A stretch of 64,000 bases of DNA. Source: Paracoccaceae bacterium. Lineage in GTDB: Bacteria > Pseudomonadota > Alphaproteobacteria > Rhodobacterales > Rhodobacteraceae. Every line of letters starts with the position of its first letter. The first letter of the stretch is position 1. The position numbers and the translations under genes are program-made. Positions 9,363-23,600 of this stretch are shown here, in pieces. Under the pieces are notes generated by a model. It did not search any database and had not been told where the DNA came from. It saw only the letters and a program-made list of their open reading frames with translations. Location of the stretch: the NCBI GenBank assembly GCA_019911965.1, contig JAIOJF010000046.1, positions 47,213 to 111,212 on the forward strand. The letters run 5' to 3'.

Positions 9363-9471
9363 TGTGCTTTGCTCGGGAGGTTTCTTGTGCTGGATGTTGT
9401 GCCTGTGATCGGGGGTATTTTCAACCGCTGAAACCGGTCGGTGCGGTGAAAGCCGTCGGCGAAGATTGCGT

Positions 9472-10239
9472 TTAGTCCGCCTTTTTCACGAAACAGCCGT
9501 CACGCCCGTCGGCGGCGATGGTTCTGGCGCCATCCATGATCTGCGCCGTGCGCGCACGGGTCATGTCGCTGGGATTGATTGCCGATCGGTCCTTCGGGTT
9601 GGGCAGGATCGCCGCCAGCCGCGCCGCCTGCAACAGGGTGATATCGGCGGGTTTCGTGCCGAAGTAATGCGCCGACGCCGCCCCGACGCCGAACACGCCT
9701 TCATCGAATTCCGCGACGTTCAGATAGACTTCGATGATCCGCCGCTTGGTCCAGAACAATTCGACATAGATCGTCATCTCCGCTTCCAGCGCCTTTCTGA
9801 TCCATGTCCGCGCCGGCCACAGGAACACGTTCTTGGTGACCTGCTGGCTGATCGTCGAGGCCCCGCGCAGACGCCCGTCATTGCCCGCTACGGCGGCGCG
9901 GATCGCGTCCAGATCAAAGCCCCAGTGATTGCAGAAATTGGCATCCTCGGCGGCCACCACGGCGCGTGGCATATCGGGTGACATATCCTCCAGATCGACC
10001 CATTCGCGTTTGATCGCGCCCAGGCGCTGACTCTCGGAAATCATGTAATAGCCGGGTGGCGGGTTCATGAAGGCGATCAGGAACACCACAATCGCCTGGA
10101 ACCCCAGGATCGCCCAGAACAAGCGCGAGGCGAACCGGAACGCGGCAAGCCCGCGCGGCCCCAGGAAACGTTTCAGTCTCCCCCTGATGCCCACAGGTTT
10201 TTGCCTGCTGGCCCGCGATTTCTTCTTTTTAGCTGCCAC
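9472..10239 (-). CDS. mtgA: Monofunctional biosynthetic peptidoglycan transglycosylase
   Basis: GT51 glycosyltransferase that polymerises lipid II into glycan strands at the periplasmic face of the inner membrane. 255 residues: a basic N-terminus (AAKKKKSRASRQ), one transmembrane segment near 38–58, then the catalytic domain with EDANFCNHWGFD (catalytic Glu), GASTISQQVTKNVFLW and RRIIEVYLNVAEF. GTG 10239 has GAAGGGG just upstream. It follows gltB on the minus strand with about 50 bases between them. No transpeptidase domain is present, which separates it from class A PBPs. Confidence 0.94.
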   Translation of the reverse strand: MAAKKKKSRASRQKPVGIRGRLKRFLGPRGLAAFRFASRLFWAILGFQAIVVFLIAFMNPPPGYYMISESQRLGAIKREWVDLEDMSPDMPRAVVAAEDANFCNHWGFDLDAIRAAVAGNDGRLRGASTISQQVTKNVFLWPARTWIRKALEAEMTIYVELFWTKRRIIEVYLNVAEFDEGVFGVGAASAHYFGTKPADITLLQAARLAAILPNPKDRSAINPSDMTRARTAQIMDGARTIAADGRDGCFVKKAD

Positions 10240-10290
10240 GCCCCTTCTATAGGGCGCGGCAGCGATGCAGGGAAGCCGTTTGCTGCGGGA

Positions 10291-14815
<4,525 letters not shown>

Positions 14816-14832
<17 letters not shown>

Positions 14833-15298
14833 TCTCTCCCTCTTGCGGCAGGCCGGGTGCGTATTTCGCGAAAACCTCGGCGCGGGTCATCTTTCTGGTG
14901 TCATTGGCAAGGTCGAAGCCCTGGCAGCGAACGTCGTGGAATATCTCGGAGACCAGCGACATGCCGGTCGTGTCATCCAGCAGGCCGACAGGGATTTCGG
15001 TATTCCCGTAGAGCGACCCCTCAGCGGTGACCCGGTACCACAGCCCCGAGCCGCATTTGCCGCACCAGGCCCGTTCGGCCCAGGCCGACGATTGTATCCG
15101 CGCGATATTGTCGCCGCCTTCCACCGCGATGTCGTCGGTGGCGACGGTTACCGCCAGCAGCGCCGAGCCGGCCCAGCGGCGGCATTGTTCGCAGTGGCAG
15201 GCCCCGTATTCCGACGGCACGTTCCGCGCGGTGAACCGCACCGCGCCGCACATGCAGCCGCCGGTTCGGGGTGTTGCGTGGTCTGGCCTGTCGGTCAT
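14816..15298 (-). CDS. GFA/CENP-V-family zinc protein (glutathione-dependent formaldehyde-activating-like)
   Basis: A 160-residue protein of the Mss4-like GFA family. The zinc ligands are visible as GGCMCGAVRF, ACHCEQCRRW and WCGKCGSGL. The founding member was thought to condense glutathione with formaldehyde, but most relatives have no proven role. ATG 15298 (MTDRPDHATPRTG) is chosen; the longer frame runs into gltD. It sits between gltD and gltB and overlaps gltB by 17 bases, so it is probably co-translated with glutamate synthase. A link to nitrogen assimilation is inference only. Confidence 0.85.
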
Positions 15299-15326
15299 CT
15301 TTTCGCCATGTCCTGTACCTGGTCCG

Positions 15327-16763
15327 TCACTCCGCCGCGACCGCGGCGGCCTTGTCCAGATCGGCCAGGATATTGGCCGCCGCCTCGCGCCCGTCGGCGA
15401 TGGCCCAGACCACCAGCGAGGCACCGCGCACGATATCGCCCACCGCAAAGACGCCCGGCATGGGCGTGCGGTAGCTGCGGAAATCGGCCTTGACGGTGCC
15501 CCAGCGGGTGACTTCCAGCGCCGGTTCGTTCCAGAGCGCGGGCAGGTCTTCGGGCTCGAAGCCCAGCGCCTTGATCACCAGATCGGCGTCTTCGGTGTAA
15601 TCCGCGCCCTCGATTTCCTCGGGGCTCTGGCGGCCGGAGGCATCGGGCGCGCCTAGGCGCATCTTCGACACGATCACGCCCGAAACATGATCCTTGCCGG
15701 TGAACCCCCTGGGTGCGGAAAGCCACACGAATTCAACGCCTTCTTCCTCGGCATTGGCGGTTTCGCGCTGCGATCCGGGCATGTTGATGCGATCCCGGCG
15801 ATAGAGGCATTTGACGCTGGTCGCGCCCTGGCGGATGGCGGTGCGGACGCAATCCATCGCCGTGTCGCCGCCGCCGATCACCACCACTTTCTTGCCTTCG
15901 GCGTTCAGTTCGCCACTTTCGATCTCGGGCACTTTATCGCCGAAATTCAAGCGGTTGGAGGCGGTAAGGTAATCTATCGCGCGAACGATGCCCGACAGGC
16001 CGGCCCCCGGCCCGCCAAGGTCGCGCGACTTGTAGACGCCGGTGGCGATCAGCACGGCATCGTGCTTTTCCCGCAGGTCCTGAAACGAGATGTCGGAACC
16101 GATTTCGCAGTTCAGGCGGAAGGTTACGCCGCCATCTTCAAGCTGTTTGACACGGCGCATCACCACGTCCTTTTCCAGCTTGAAGCCGGGGATGCCATAG
16201 GTCATCAGCCCGCCGGCGCGGTCGTGACGGTCGTAGATTACCACCTGAATACCGGCCCGGCGCAGCACGTCCGCCGCCGCCATGCCGCCGGGGCCTGCGC
16301 CGATGATGCCGACGCTTTCGCGGCGTTCGGATGCCGGTTTGACGGGCTTCACCCAGCCTTCTTCCCAGGCGGTATCGGTGATGTATTTTTCCACCGCGCC
16401 GATGGTGACGGTGCCGTGGCCGGAATTTTCGATCACGCAATTGCCTTCGCACAGGCGGTCCTGCGGGCAGATGCGGCCGCAGATTTCCGGGAAGGTATTG
16501 GTTTGCTGGCTAAGCTCGTAAGCCTCCTGCAAACGTCCGGCGGCGGTCATCCGCAGCCAGTCGGGGATGTTGTTGTGCAAGGGGCAATGTGACTGGCAAT
16601 AGGGCACGCCGCATTGCGAGCAGCGGCTGGCCTGTTCCTCGGCTTTTGCACGGGCGAACTCGGCGTAGATTTCGTGATAATCCGCCCGCCGCTGATCCGC
16701 CGCGCGTTTGTCGGGCATGTTGCGCCCGACCGTCACGAATTTAAGCATCTTTTCCTGCGCCAT
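15327..16763 (-). CDS. gltD: Glutamate synthase small subunit
   Basis: Beta subunit of GOGAT: it takes electrons from NADPH through FAD to the iron–sulfur clusters of the large subunit. ATG 16763 (MAQEKMLKFV) with AGGG nearby is preferred to ATG 16778. Features in order: RCSQCGVPYCQSHCP (the [4Fe-4S] ligands, near residues 47–60), the FAD motif GAGPGGMAAAD, the NADPH motif GGGDTAMD and YRRDRINMPGS, whose arginines fit the NADPH phosphate. The two DsrL proteins in this window belong to the same structural family. It is first in the minus-strand run gltD–GFA–gltB–mtgA; an AT-rich 230-base gap separates it from divergent uppP. Confidence 0.96.
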   Translation of the reverse strand: MAQEKMLKFVTVGRNMPDKRAADQRRADYHEIYAEFARAKAEEQASRCSQCGVPYCQSHCPLHNNIPDWLRMTAAGRLQEAYELSQQTNTFPEICGRICPQDRLCEGNCVIENSGHGTVTIGAVEKYITDTAWEEGWVKPVKPASERRESVGIIGAGPGGMAAADVLRRAGIQVVIYDRHDRAGGLMTYGIPGFKLEKDVVMRRVKQLEDGGVTFRLNCEIGSDISFQDLREKHDAVLIATGVYKSRDLGGPGAGLSGIVRAIDYLTASNRLNFGDKVPEIESGELNAEGKKVVVIGGGDTAMDCVRTAIRQGATSVKCLYRRDRINMPGSQRETANAEEEGVEFVWLSAPRGFTGKDHVSGVIVSKMRLGAPDASGRQSPEEIEGADYTEDADLVIKALGFEPEDLPALWNEPALEVTRWGTVKADFRSYRTPMPGVFAVGDIVRGASLVVWAIADGREAAANILADLDKAAAVAAE

Positions 16764-16993
16764 CGCCCTGCATTCCATTGTTGCGAAGTGGATTGCCTTA
16801 TAATCCGAAGCAAAAGTGAAATAAAGTAAATAGTTTTGACCTATATTCGTAATCTTCTGACCGGATGCGCCACATCGGGTGGAAAAAGGCGGTTAATAGG
16901 TCAGTATTACTGCCCTATAATCGAATTTCCCTTCCCGAAGCCCTCAAACTAAGGTGCCGGAAATCGAATCAACGCGAAGATGCGGGTGGCGGC

Positions 16994-17797
16994 TTGGATT
17001 TTTTTCATCTTTTCCTGCTGGCGGCCATCCAGGGGCTGACCGAGTTCCTGCCGGTTTCCTCGTCCGGGCATCTGATCCTGCTGCCGTTGCTCACGGGCTA
17101 TCGCGATCAGGGGCAGGTGCTGGATGTCGCGGTGCATGTCGGCACCCTGTTCGCGGTGATCCTGTATTTCCGGCGTGAATCGTTCTCCGCCTTTGCCGGG
17201 CTCGGCCATCTCGCCCGCGGTCGTCGCGATACCGAGGCGGCGCGGCTGGCATGGTTGCTGATCGTGGCGACGGTGCCGGTGATCATCGCCGGGCTGATCC
17301 TGAAGTTGACCGGGCTGGACGATCTGATGCGCTCGGTCAAGGTGATCGGCTGGACCATGCTGATCTTCGGCATCGTTCTGTACTGGACCGACCAGAAAGG
17401 CGGCCAGACCCGCAAAAGCGCCGAGTGGAACCTGCGCGATGCGGTGATCCTGGGTCTTTGGCAGGCGCTGGCGCTGATCCCCGGCACTTCGCGGTCGGGG
17501 GCCACGATCTCGGGCGCGCGCGCGCTTGGCTACGGGCGCGAGGATGCGGCACGGATTGCCATGCTGATGTCGATCCCGACGATCATCGCCTCGGGCACGT
17601 TGCTGGGGCTGGAAGTGGCGGCGACGGCGGATGCCGCGGCGGCGCGTGACGGGGCGCTGGCGGCGCTGATGGCGTTTGTGGCGGCCCTGCTGGCGCTTGG
17701 CCTGATGATGCGGTTGCTGCGCTCGGTCAGCTTCACGCCATATGTGATTTACCGGATCGCGCTGGGCGTGGTGCTGCTGGTGATCGCCTACCGCTAG
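16994..17797 (+). CDS. uppP: Undecaprenyl-diphosphatase
   Basis: Integral membrane enzyme (BacA family) that removes a phosphate from undecaprenyl pyrophosphate so that the cell-wall lipid carrier can be reused. The family N-terminus (xDFFHLFLLAAIQGLTEF) points to TTG 16994 rather than the upstream ATG at 16865, giving 267 residues. Catalytic motifs are FLPVSSSGHLILL near the start and PGTSRSGATISGA in the middle. About eight hydrophobic segments are seen. The stop overlaps that of the convergent FAA-hydrolase gene at a shared CTAG. Confidence 0.93.
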   Translation: MDFFHLFLLAAIQGLTEFLPVSSSGHLILLPLLTGYRDQGQVLDVAVHVGTLFAVILYFRRESFSAFAGLGHLARGRRDTEAARLAWLLIVATVPVIIAGLILKLTGLDDLMRSVKVIGWTMLIFGIVLYWTDQKGGQTRKSAEWNLRDAVILGLWQALALIPGTSRSGATISGARALGYGREDAARIAMLMSIPTIIASGTLLGLEVAATADAAAARDGALAALMAFVAALLALGLMMRLLRSVSFTPYVIYRIALGVVLLVIAYR

Positions 17798-18660
17798 GCC
17801 GGCCTGACGATGCGGTTGCGCAGCGTGCCGATGCCTTCGATTAGCAACTCGAACCTATCGCCCGGGGCCAGCCCCGGACCGCTGCCGGGCATGCCCGCGC
17901 TGATGACCTCGCCTGCGTAAACCGTTTCCGACGCCGAGATATGGGCCAGGATGTCGGCAAATGTGTGCAGCATCGCGGCGCTGTTCATGTCGGCACGGAC
18001 CTCGCCATTGACCCGCGCCTGCATTTTCAGGGAAGCCGGGTGATCAACCTCGTCCGCGGTCAGAATGAACGGGCCGAGGACATTGCCGGTATCGAAATCC
18101 GTTGCCTTGGCGGGGCCAAGGAGGCCCGGTGCCTCCAGCCCCTGTGTATCGCGGGCGGTCATGTTGTTCAGGATCGAGTAGCCGAAGATATGGGAAGGGG
18201 CATCGGCGGCGGTGATATCCTTGCCGGTCCGGCCAACCACGATGGCCAGTTCCAGCCCGATATCCATCTGGTCGGCATAAGGCGGCCAGACAACATCCGC
18301 CTCGTGGCCGATGAACGACATCCGGTTGCCCTTGTAATAGATCGGCCGGGCGGAACAGACCGGCGAGGTATCGCCGGGGCCGGCGAAGGCCTGGCAATCG
18401 CGGTACTGCACCGGCATCACGGGGGGCAGGAAGGTCACATCGGCCACCGGGATCATGGTGCGCTTGTTGGCGCGGCTGAACAGGTTGGTGGCCTGTTCCA
18501 GCCCGTAATCGCCTTCCCCGATCAGCGCAAGCATATCGGTGAAGACACTGGTTTCATAGCGCGCCAGTTCAGCGGCGCGATCGAGGTCCAGAAGCATGTC
18601 GTCATCCAGCGCCGCGACGACCTTGGTCTTGTTGGCGTGCAATATTGTGGCAAGGCGCAT
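17794..18660 (-). CDS. Fumarylacetoacetate hydrolase family protein
   Basis: A 288-residue member of the FAH superfamily, whose members hydrolyse, hydrate or decarboxylate 2-oxo acids with a bound divalent metal. The metal-ligand region IGHEADVVWPP, the element DIGLELAIVVG, GYSILNNMTARDTQ and AGEVISAGMPGSGPG are as expected. Which reaction it carries out is not clear; a 2-keto-acid or aromatic catabolic step is possible but no pathway partners are nearby. AAGGAA lies 6 bases before ATG 18660. It is transcribed divergently from the 18.8–30.4-kb block. Confidence 0.85.
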   Translation of the reverse strand: MRLATILHANKTKVVAALDDDMLLDLDRAAELARYETSVFTDMLALIGEGDYGLEQATNLFSRANKRTMIPVADVTFLPPVMPVQYRDCQAFAGPGDTSPVCSARPIYYKGNRMSFIGHEADVVWPPYADQMDIGLELAIVVGRTGKDITAADAPSHIFGYSILNNMTARDTQGLEAPGLLGPAKATDFDTGNVLGPFILTADEVDHPASLKMQARVNGEVRADMNSAAMLHTFADILAHISASETVYAGEVISAGMPGSGPGLAPGDRFELLIEGIGTLRNRIVRPA

Positions 18661-18740
18661 GGCGGTTCCTTTGGGACGACTGGCTGATCAGTATTCGGGC
18701 GGTTTGCCAGCCAGTCAAGCAAAGCTCCCTCTGTACATCC

Positions 18741-18776
18741 TTGATCGATTATGTATATGCATAGATACTAATATAC
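18741..18776 (+). promoter_or_regulatory. Putative promoter and AT-rich operator in front of the RND/globule block
   Basis: TTGATC (18741–18746), 17 bases, then GATACT (18764–18769) form a plausible promoter. ATACTAATATA (18765–18775) overlaps the -10 and is identical over 11 bases to a sequence in the dsrA promoter. GTATAT (18753–18758) and ATATAC (18771–18776) form an inverted repeat with a 12-base spacer. Promoter function and regulator are inferred. Confidence 0.5.
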
Positions 18777-18829
18777 CAGAGTGACGGTTCCGCCGGCTGC
18801 CATGCCCGCCCCGCTGCCAGGAGAAGGCC

Positions 18830-19255
18830 ATGTATCGGCGTGTGAACAGCGGACGTTTCATCGGGGTGACGACGGCGGGAATCGTGATCGTCATGGCGGT
18901 GTTCACCTGGGTGATGTGGGGCATGGCACAGCGGGTCAACATGATGACGGATGTCATGGTCGAGTTGAACAAGAGCTTCAAGGCGATGGTGGTGACGCAG
19001 GAAAGCATGGCGCGGGACATGGGCGCTATGAGCGTAAGCATGACCACGATGAACCAGAATATTGCCGCGATGAATACGTCCATCACCACGATGAACCGGA
19101 ATGTCGCGGCGATGGCGGGATCGGTGGCGACCATGTCGGATGCGATGCGCAGCCTCACCTATTCGATGGGCCGGATGACATCTGATGTCGGACGCGCAAC
19201 CTATGCGTTTTCAAACCCGATGTCATATATGTTCGGAAACCCGTTTCCGTTCTGA
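18830..19255 (+). CDS. Met-rich membrane-anchored coiled-coil protein, unknown function
   Basis: A 141-residue protein I do not recognise. One transmembrane segment near residues 12–32 (VTTAGIVIVMAVFTWVMWGM) is followed by a long helix with regularly spaced methionines (MTTMNQNIAAMNTSITTMNRN) that probably forms a coiled coil outside the cytoplasm, ending in an aromatic-rich tail (SYMFGNPFPF). AGGAGAAGG precedes ATG 18830. It is the first gene of the co-directional block to 30431, with 254 bases before the next gene, and may share the promoter at 18741. The methionine repeats could be structural; metal binding is only a possibility. Confidence 0.65.
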   Translation: MYRRVNSGRFIGVTTAGIVIVMAVFTWVMWGMAQRVNMMTDVMVELNKSFKAMVVTQESMARDMGAMSVSMTTMNQNIAAMNTSITTMNRNVAAMAGSVATMSDAMRSLTYSMGRMTSDVGRATYAFSNPMSYMFGNPFPF

Positions 19256-19509
19256 TCTGCGGCAGAATCGCCTCGGACGATTCGGGCTGATCCTGCCGGG
19301 TTGCGACAATACGTTCCGTCCCGAAAATTACCGCAGAGCGATCGGAACAGCAATTATCGGCGTGTTTACAGCGCCTTCCCGAGTTAATCCAAAAACATCA
19401 ATACTTGCGAATATTACTATGTTTGCACATAAAGGCGTGCTATATAGTTTCATAAATCAATATGTATGAATCTACTTTGCAGCGATCAATAACGGCAACG
19501 GGGAACAAT
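19256..19509. other. AT-rich intergenic stretch before the HlyD/RND operon
   Basis: 254 bases with no gene. The second half is markedly AT-rich for this genome (around 19390–19480) and includes AATACTTGCGAATATTACTA and CTATATAG. It probably contains the promoter of the RND operon, but I could not fix clear -35/-10 elements. Confidence 0.4.
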
Positions 19510-20667
19510 ATGCGGGTGATCAATCGATCTGTAACAGGGATCTGCACATCGGTTTTCGCGGTACTTCTTGTGATGGCATCTGGCGGGGAAGGTCAGGCCC
19601 AGCAGGTGGCGCAGGAGTTTCAGACAGCCCAGGTCAGCGCCATGCAGACCGGTGGCAGCGCGACGGTCGGCGGCACCGTCATTCCCTACAAGGAAGTCAC
19701 CCTGACGGCACAGATACCGGGCCGCGTAACCTTTCTGGCTGGGGCCGAGGGGCATTTGGCGAAGAAGGACGAGGTGCTGATGCAGATCGACGATGACGAT
19801 CTGCAGGCGCAACGCCGGGCTGCGGTGGCGATGATCTACCAGGCCGAGGCGGCGCTGCGGAATTCCTACATGCAGTATTCGCGCGAATTGTACTCGCCCC
19901 GGCAAAACTCGATCTCGGGTTTTCCGGGCATGGGTATTCCATCGACATTCGATCAGTTCTTCACGCGCGGATTCTCGAACTTCATGGGCCAGTCGGATTC
20001 CGGGCTGGAACGTCAGGCCGATCTTTATGCGCAAGGGGCCGGCGTCAATCACGCGCAGAGCGCCCTGATGCAGGCGCAGGCCAATCTGGAAGCACTGGAT
20101 GCCAGGTTGCGGGATTCACGCGCGCTGGCACCGTTCGATGGCGTGATCGTCAACAAGCATGTCGAGGTCGGCGATACCGTGCAGCCGGGCATGCCGGTGG
20201 TGACGTTTGCCTTCACCGAATATCTGCGGATCGACGCCGATGTGCCGGTGCGGCTGGCGGCGGGCCTGACCGTCGGCATGATCGTGCCGGCGCGGCTGGA
20301 TGCCGGCGGTGCGGTGGTCGAGGCGCGGGTGGCACAGATTTATCCGATTGCCGATCCGGGCCGCCACACCGTCAAGGTCAAGTTCGATCTGCCGAAGGAC
20401 ACCCCCGGCGGCCCCGGCATGTATGTCGAAGTGACCGTGCCCGATGCTTCCGTCCCGACCCGCCTGCAAACGGCGCTGCCGGTCGAGGCGCTGATCTGGC
20501 GCGGCTCTCTGCCGTCGGTCTTCGTGATCGAGGACGGTCGCCCATCGCTCAGGATCGTGCGCGTCGGCTATCCCCTGCCCGATGGGCGGGTTTCCGTGGT
20601 TTCCGGCCTGTTCGGCGGTGAAATCGTCATCCTCAACCCACCGGCCAATCTGGTTTCAGGCGATTGA
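19510..20667 (+). CDS. RND-type periplasmic adaptor (HlyD/MFP family)
   Basis: Membrane-fusion protein of 385 residues that should link an inner-membrane RND pump to the outer membrane. ATG 19510 has GGGGA upstream and gives a signal peptide ending GQA-QQ; the earlier ATG 19462 lacks this. The lipoyl/barrel-sandwich halves are GTVIPYKEVTLTAQIPGRV and RALAPFDGVIVNKHVEVGD, on either side of a helical hairpin that carries an unusual insert of about 60 residues rich in Ser/Phe/Gly (around 120–180). The RND subunit follows 30 bases later. No TolC-type outer-membrane factor is encoded nearby. Confidence 0.88.
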   Translation: MRVINRSVTGICTSVFAVLLVMASGGEGQAQQVAQEFQTAQVSAMQTGGSATVGGTVIPYKEVTLTAQIPGRVTFLAGAEGHLAKKDEVLMQIDDDDLQAQRRAAVAMIYQAEAALRNSYMQYSRELYSPRQNSISGFPGMGIPSTFDQFFTRGFSNFMGQSDSGLERQADLYAQGAGVNHAQSALMQAQANLEALDARLRDSRALAPFDGVIVNKHVEVGDTVQPGMPVVTFAFTEYLRIDADVPVRLAAGLTVGMIVPARLDAGGAVVEARVAQIYPIADPGRHTVKVKFDLPKDTPGGPGMYVEVTVPDASVPTRLQTALPVEALIWRGSLPSVFVIEDGRPSLRIVRVGYPLPDGRVSVVSGLFGGEIVILNPPANLVSGD

Positions 20668-20697
20668 TGAAACCGGTCCGGCGAACGGGAGGATGCC

Positions 20698-23600
20698 ATG
20701 ACTGACCACACCAACACCGCAGACACCGCCGATGCCGCCCAGTTGGGGCTGGCCGGCAAGCTGGCGCAGGCATTCATCAAATCGCCCCTGTCGCCCCTGC
20801 TGCTGGTGGCGTGCCTTGGCCTCGGCCTGATGGGTCTGGTGCTGACGCCACGCCAGGAAGACCCTCAGATATCGGTGCCGATGGTCGATATCTTCTTTTC
20901 GTATCACGGCGAATCGGCAAACCAGGTGGCCTCGCTGGCGACCGATCCGCTGGAGCGGCTGATGTCGGAAATCGAAGGCGTCGAGCATGTCTATTCGATG
21001 TCCGAGCGCGGCGGTGCGATGGTCACCGTGCAATTCGAGGTCGGCGAGGAAATGGGTCCGTCGCTGGTCAAGCTGAACGACAAGATCCAGTCCAATCTGG
21101 ACCGTATCCCGCCGGGCGTGTCGCAGCCGCTGATAAAGCCGAAAGGCGTGGACGATGTGCCGGTTGTCACACTGACTTTGTGGTCGCATCAGGTGGACGA
21201 GGCGATCCTGCGCTCGCTTGGGCTGGATGTGATGCAGCGCCTGAAGGAGGTCGACAACACCTCGCAGAGCTTCATCGTCGGTGGGCGGTCCGATGCGATC
21301 CGCGTCGAGGTGTTCCCCGAGCGTCTGGCCGGGTTCGGCATCGGCCTCGACCAGTTGGCAGAAACCATCCGCACCGCCAATTCCGAACGCGGCGTCGGGC
21401 TGGTGGAAAGCGGGCAGACCACCTTTACCCTATATACCGGATCGTTCCTGCGCACCGCGCGTGATATCGAAAACCTGATGGTCGGCGTGCATCAGGGCCA
21501 GCCAACCTATGTGCGCGACGTGGCGCTGGTGACCGAAAGCACCGACGATGCCACCAGCATGGTCAGCTATTACACCGGCCCGGCCTATGGCACGGGGCAT
21601 GGCGATGGTCCGGTCGTGCATGGCAATGCCGAGCGCGCGCCGGTCGGTGCCCCCGCCGTGACCATTGCGGTGGCCAAGAAACGCGGCGCGAACGGCGTGA
21701 CCGTGGCTGACGGGGTTCTGGCCTATGTCGAGCATCTGAAGGGCAGCCTGATCCCCGACAACGTTCATGTCGAGGTGACGCGGAATTACGGCGAAACCGC
21801 CAACGAGAAGGTCAACGAACTGATCTTCAAGTTGTTCGTGGTGACCGCCGCCGTGACGCTGCTGATCTGGCTGGCGCTGGGCCTGCGGGCGGCCGTGGTG
21901 GTGCTGATCGTCATTCCGATCGTCATTCTGGTAACGGTGTTTTCCGCCTGGTTGCTGGGCTATACGATCGACCGTGTCAGCCTGTTCGCGCTGATCTTTT
22001 CCATCGGCATTCTGGTTGATGACGCCATCGTGGTGGTGGAAAATATCTATCGCCGCTGGCTGGAACAGGGCGAATGCACCGAGACATGCAGTGTCGATGC
22101 GGTGCGCGAGGTCGGCAACCCGACCATCCTTGCAACATTCACAGTGATTGCGGCCCTGCTGCCGATGGGTTTCGTTTCGGGGATGATGGGGCCGTATATG
22201 GAGCCGATCCCGGCGCTGGGCTCGGTGGCCATGCTGTTCTCGCTGTTTGCGGCGTTCATCTTCACGCCCTGGCTGGCGCAGCGCATCCGCCCGTCGCTGA
22301 AGCAACTGGCAAAGGCGCAGGCGAAGGAACACCGCCAGTCAACTGCGCTGAACCGCTTCTACGTCCGTTTGCTGGTGCCGCTGCTGAACAACCGCGTGAA
22401 AGGCTGGACCTTTGGTATCGGCTTGCTGGTGGTGTTCTTCCTCAGCCTGTCGATGTTCGGTTCGCAGGCGGTCACGGTCAAGATGCTGCCCAAGGACAAC
22501 AAGCCGGAATTCAACATCACGGTCAACATGCCCGAAGGCACCTCGGTTACCGGCACCGCCAATGTGGTGGCGCGGCTGGCGCAGGAGGTGATGACCCTGC
22601 CCGAAGTGGTGGCGGTGCAATCCTACACCGGCACGGCCAGCCCGTTCAATTTCAACGGTCTGGTGCGCCACTCCTATCAGCGCAGCAAAAGCTGGCAGGG
22701 CGATATCCAGGTACAACTGACGCCCAAGCATGACCGCGAGCGGTCGTCCGAGGTGCTGGCGGTACTGGCCCGCGAGATGCTGACGCCGATTGCCGCCCGG
22801 ATGGGGGCCAGGATCGAAGTGATCGAAATGCCGCCGGGGCCGCCGGTGCTGCAGACCATGGTGGCCGAGATTTACGGCCCCGACGATCAGACCCGCCGTC
22901 AGGTCGCCCGCGATGTCGAAGGATTGTTCGAGCAGGCCGAGATCATCGTCGATGTCGACAGCTACCTGCAAGCGCCATACGAAAGCTGGCGCTTCGTGGT
23001 GGACCGCGAGAAAGCCTCGCGCCGGGGGGTGTCGGTCGAGGATATCAACCGCCAGCTTGAAATGGCGATGGGCGGCTTTCGTCTGGGCGACGTGAAGAAC
23101 GAACGCGCGGTGGAGCCGAAATTCATCTACCTGCAAATGCCGATCGCGCTGCGCGGCGATTTCGGGCGGCTGGGCCAGTTGCCTGTGCCCTCGGCCAATG
23201 GCGGCATGATCCCGCTGGGCGAGCTGGGCCGGTTCGAGGCCTTCATGCTGGACGACCCGGTGTTCCACAAGGATCTGCGCGCCGTGGAATACGTGACCGG
23301 CGAGGTTGCCGGGCGTCTGGGTGCGCCGATCTATGGCATTCTCGAAATGGAAGGCCTGCTGGATGGCTACACCTCGCCGGATGGTGTGCGGGTGGATACC
23401 AATTACATCGGACCACCCGAAGACAGCCTGCAATCCGCACTGGAATGGACGGGCGAGTGGACCGTCACCTACGAGACCTTCCGCGACATGGGCATCGCCT
23501 TCGCGGTGGCGCTGGTGCTGATCTACATCCTGGTGGTCTGGGAATTCGGCAATTTCACGATGCCGGCCATTGTCATGGTGCCGATCCCGCTGACCCTGAT

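Noticed and set aside
16836..16855. TTGACC and TAATCT between gltD and uppP as a promoter
   Set aside because: Only 8 bases separate them. The gap surely holds promoters for both genes but I could not place them.
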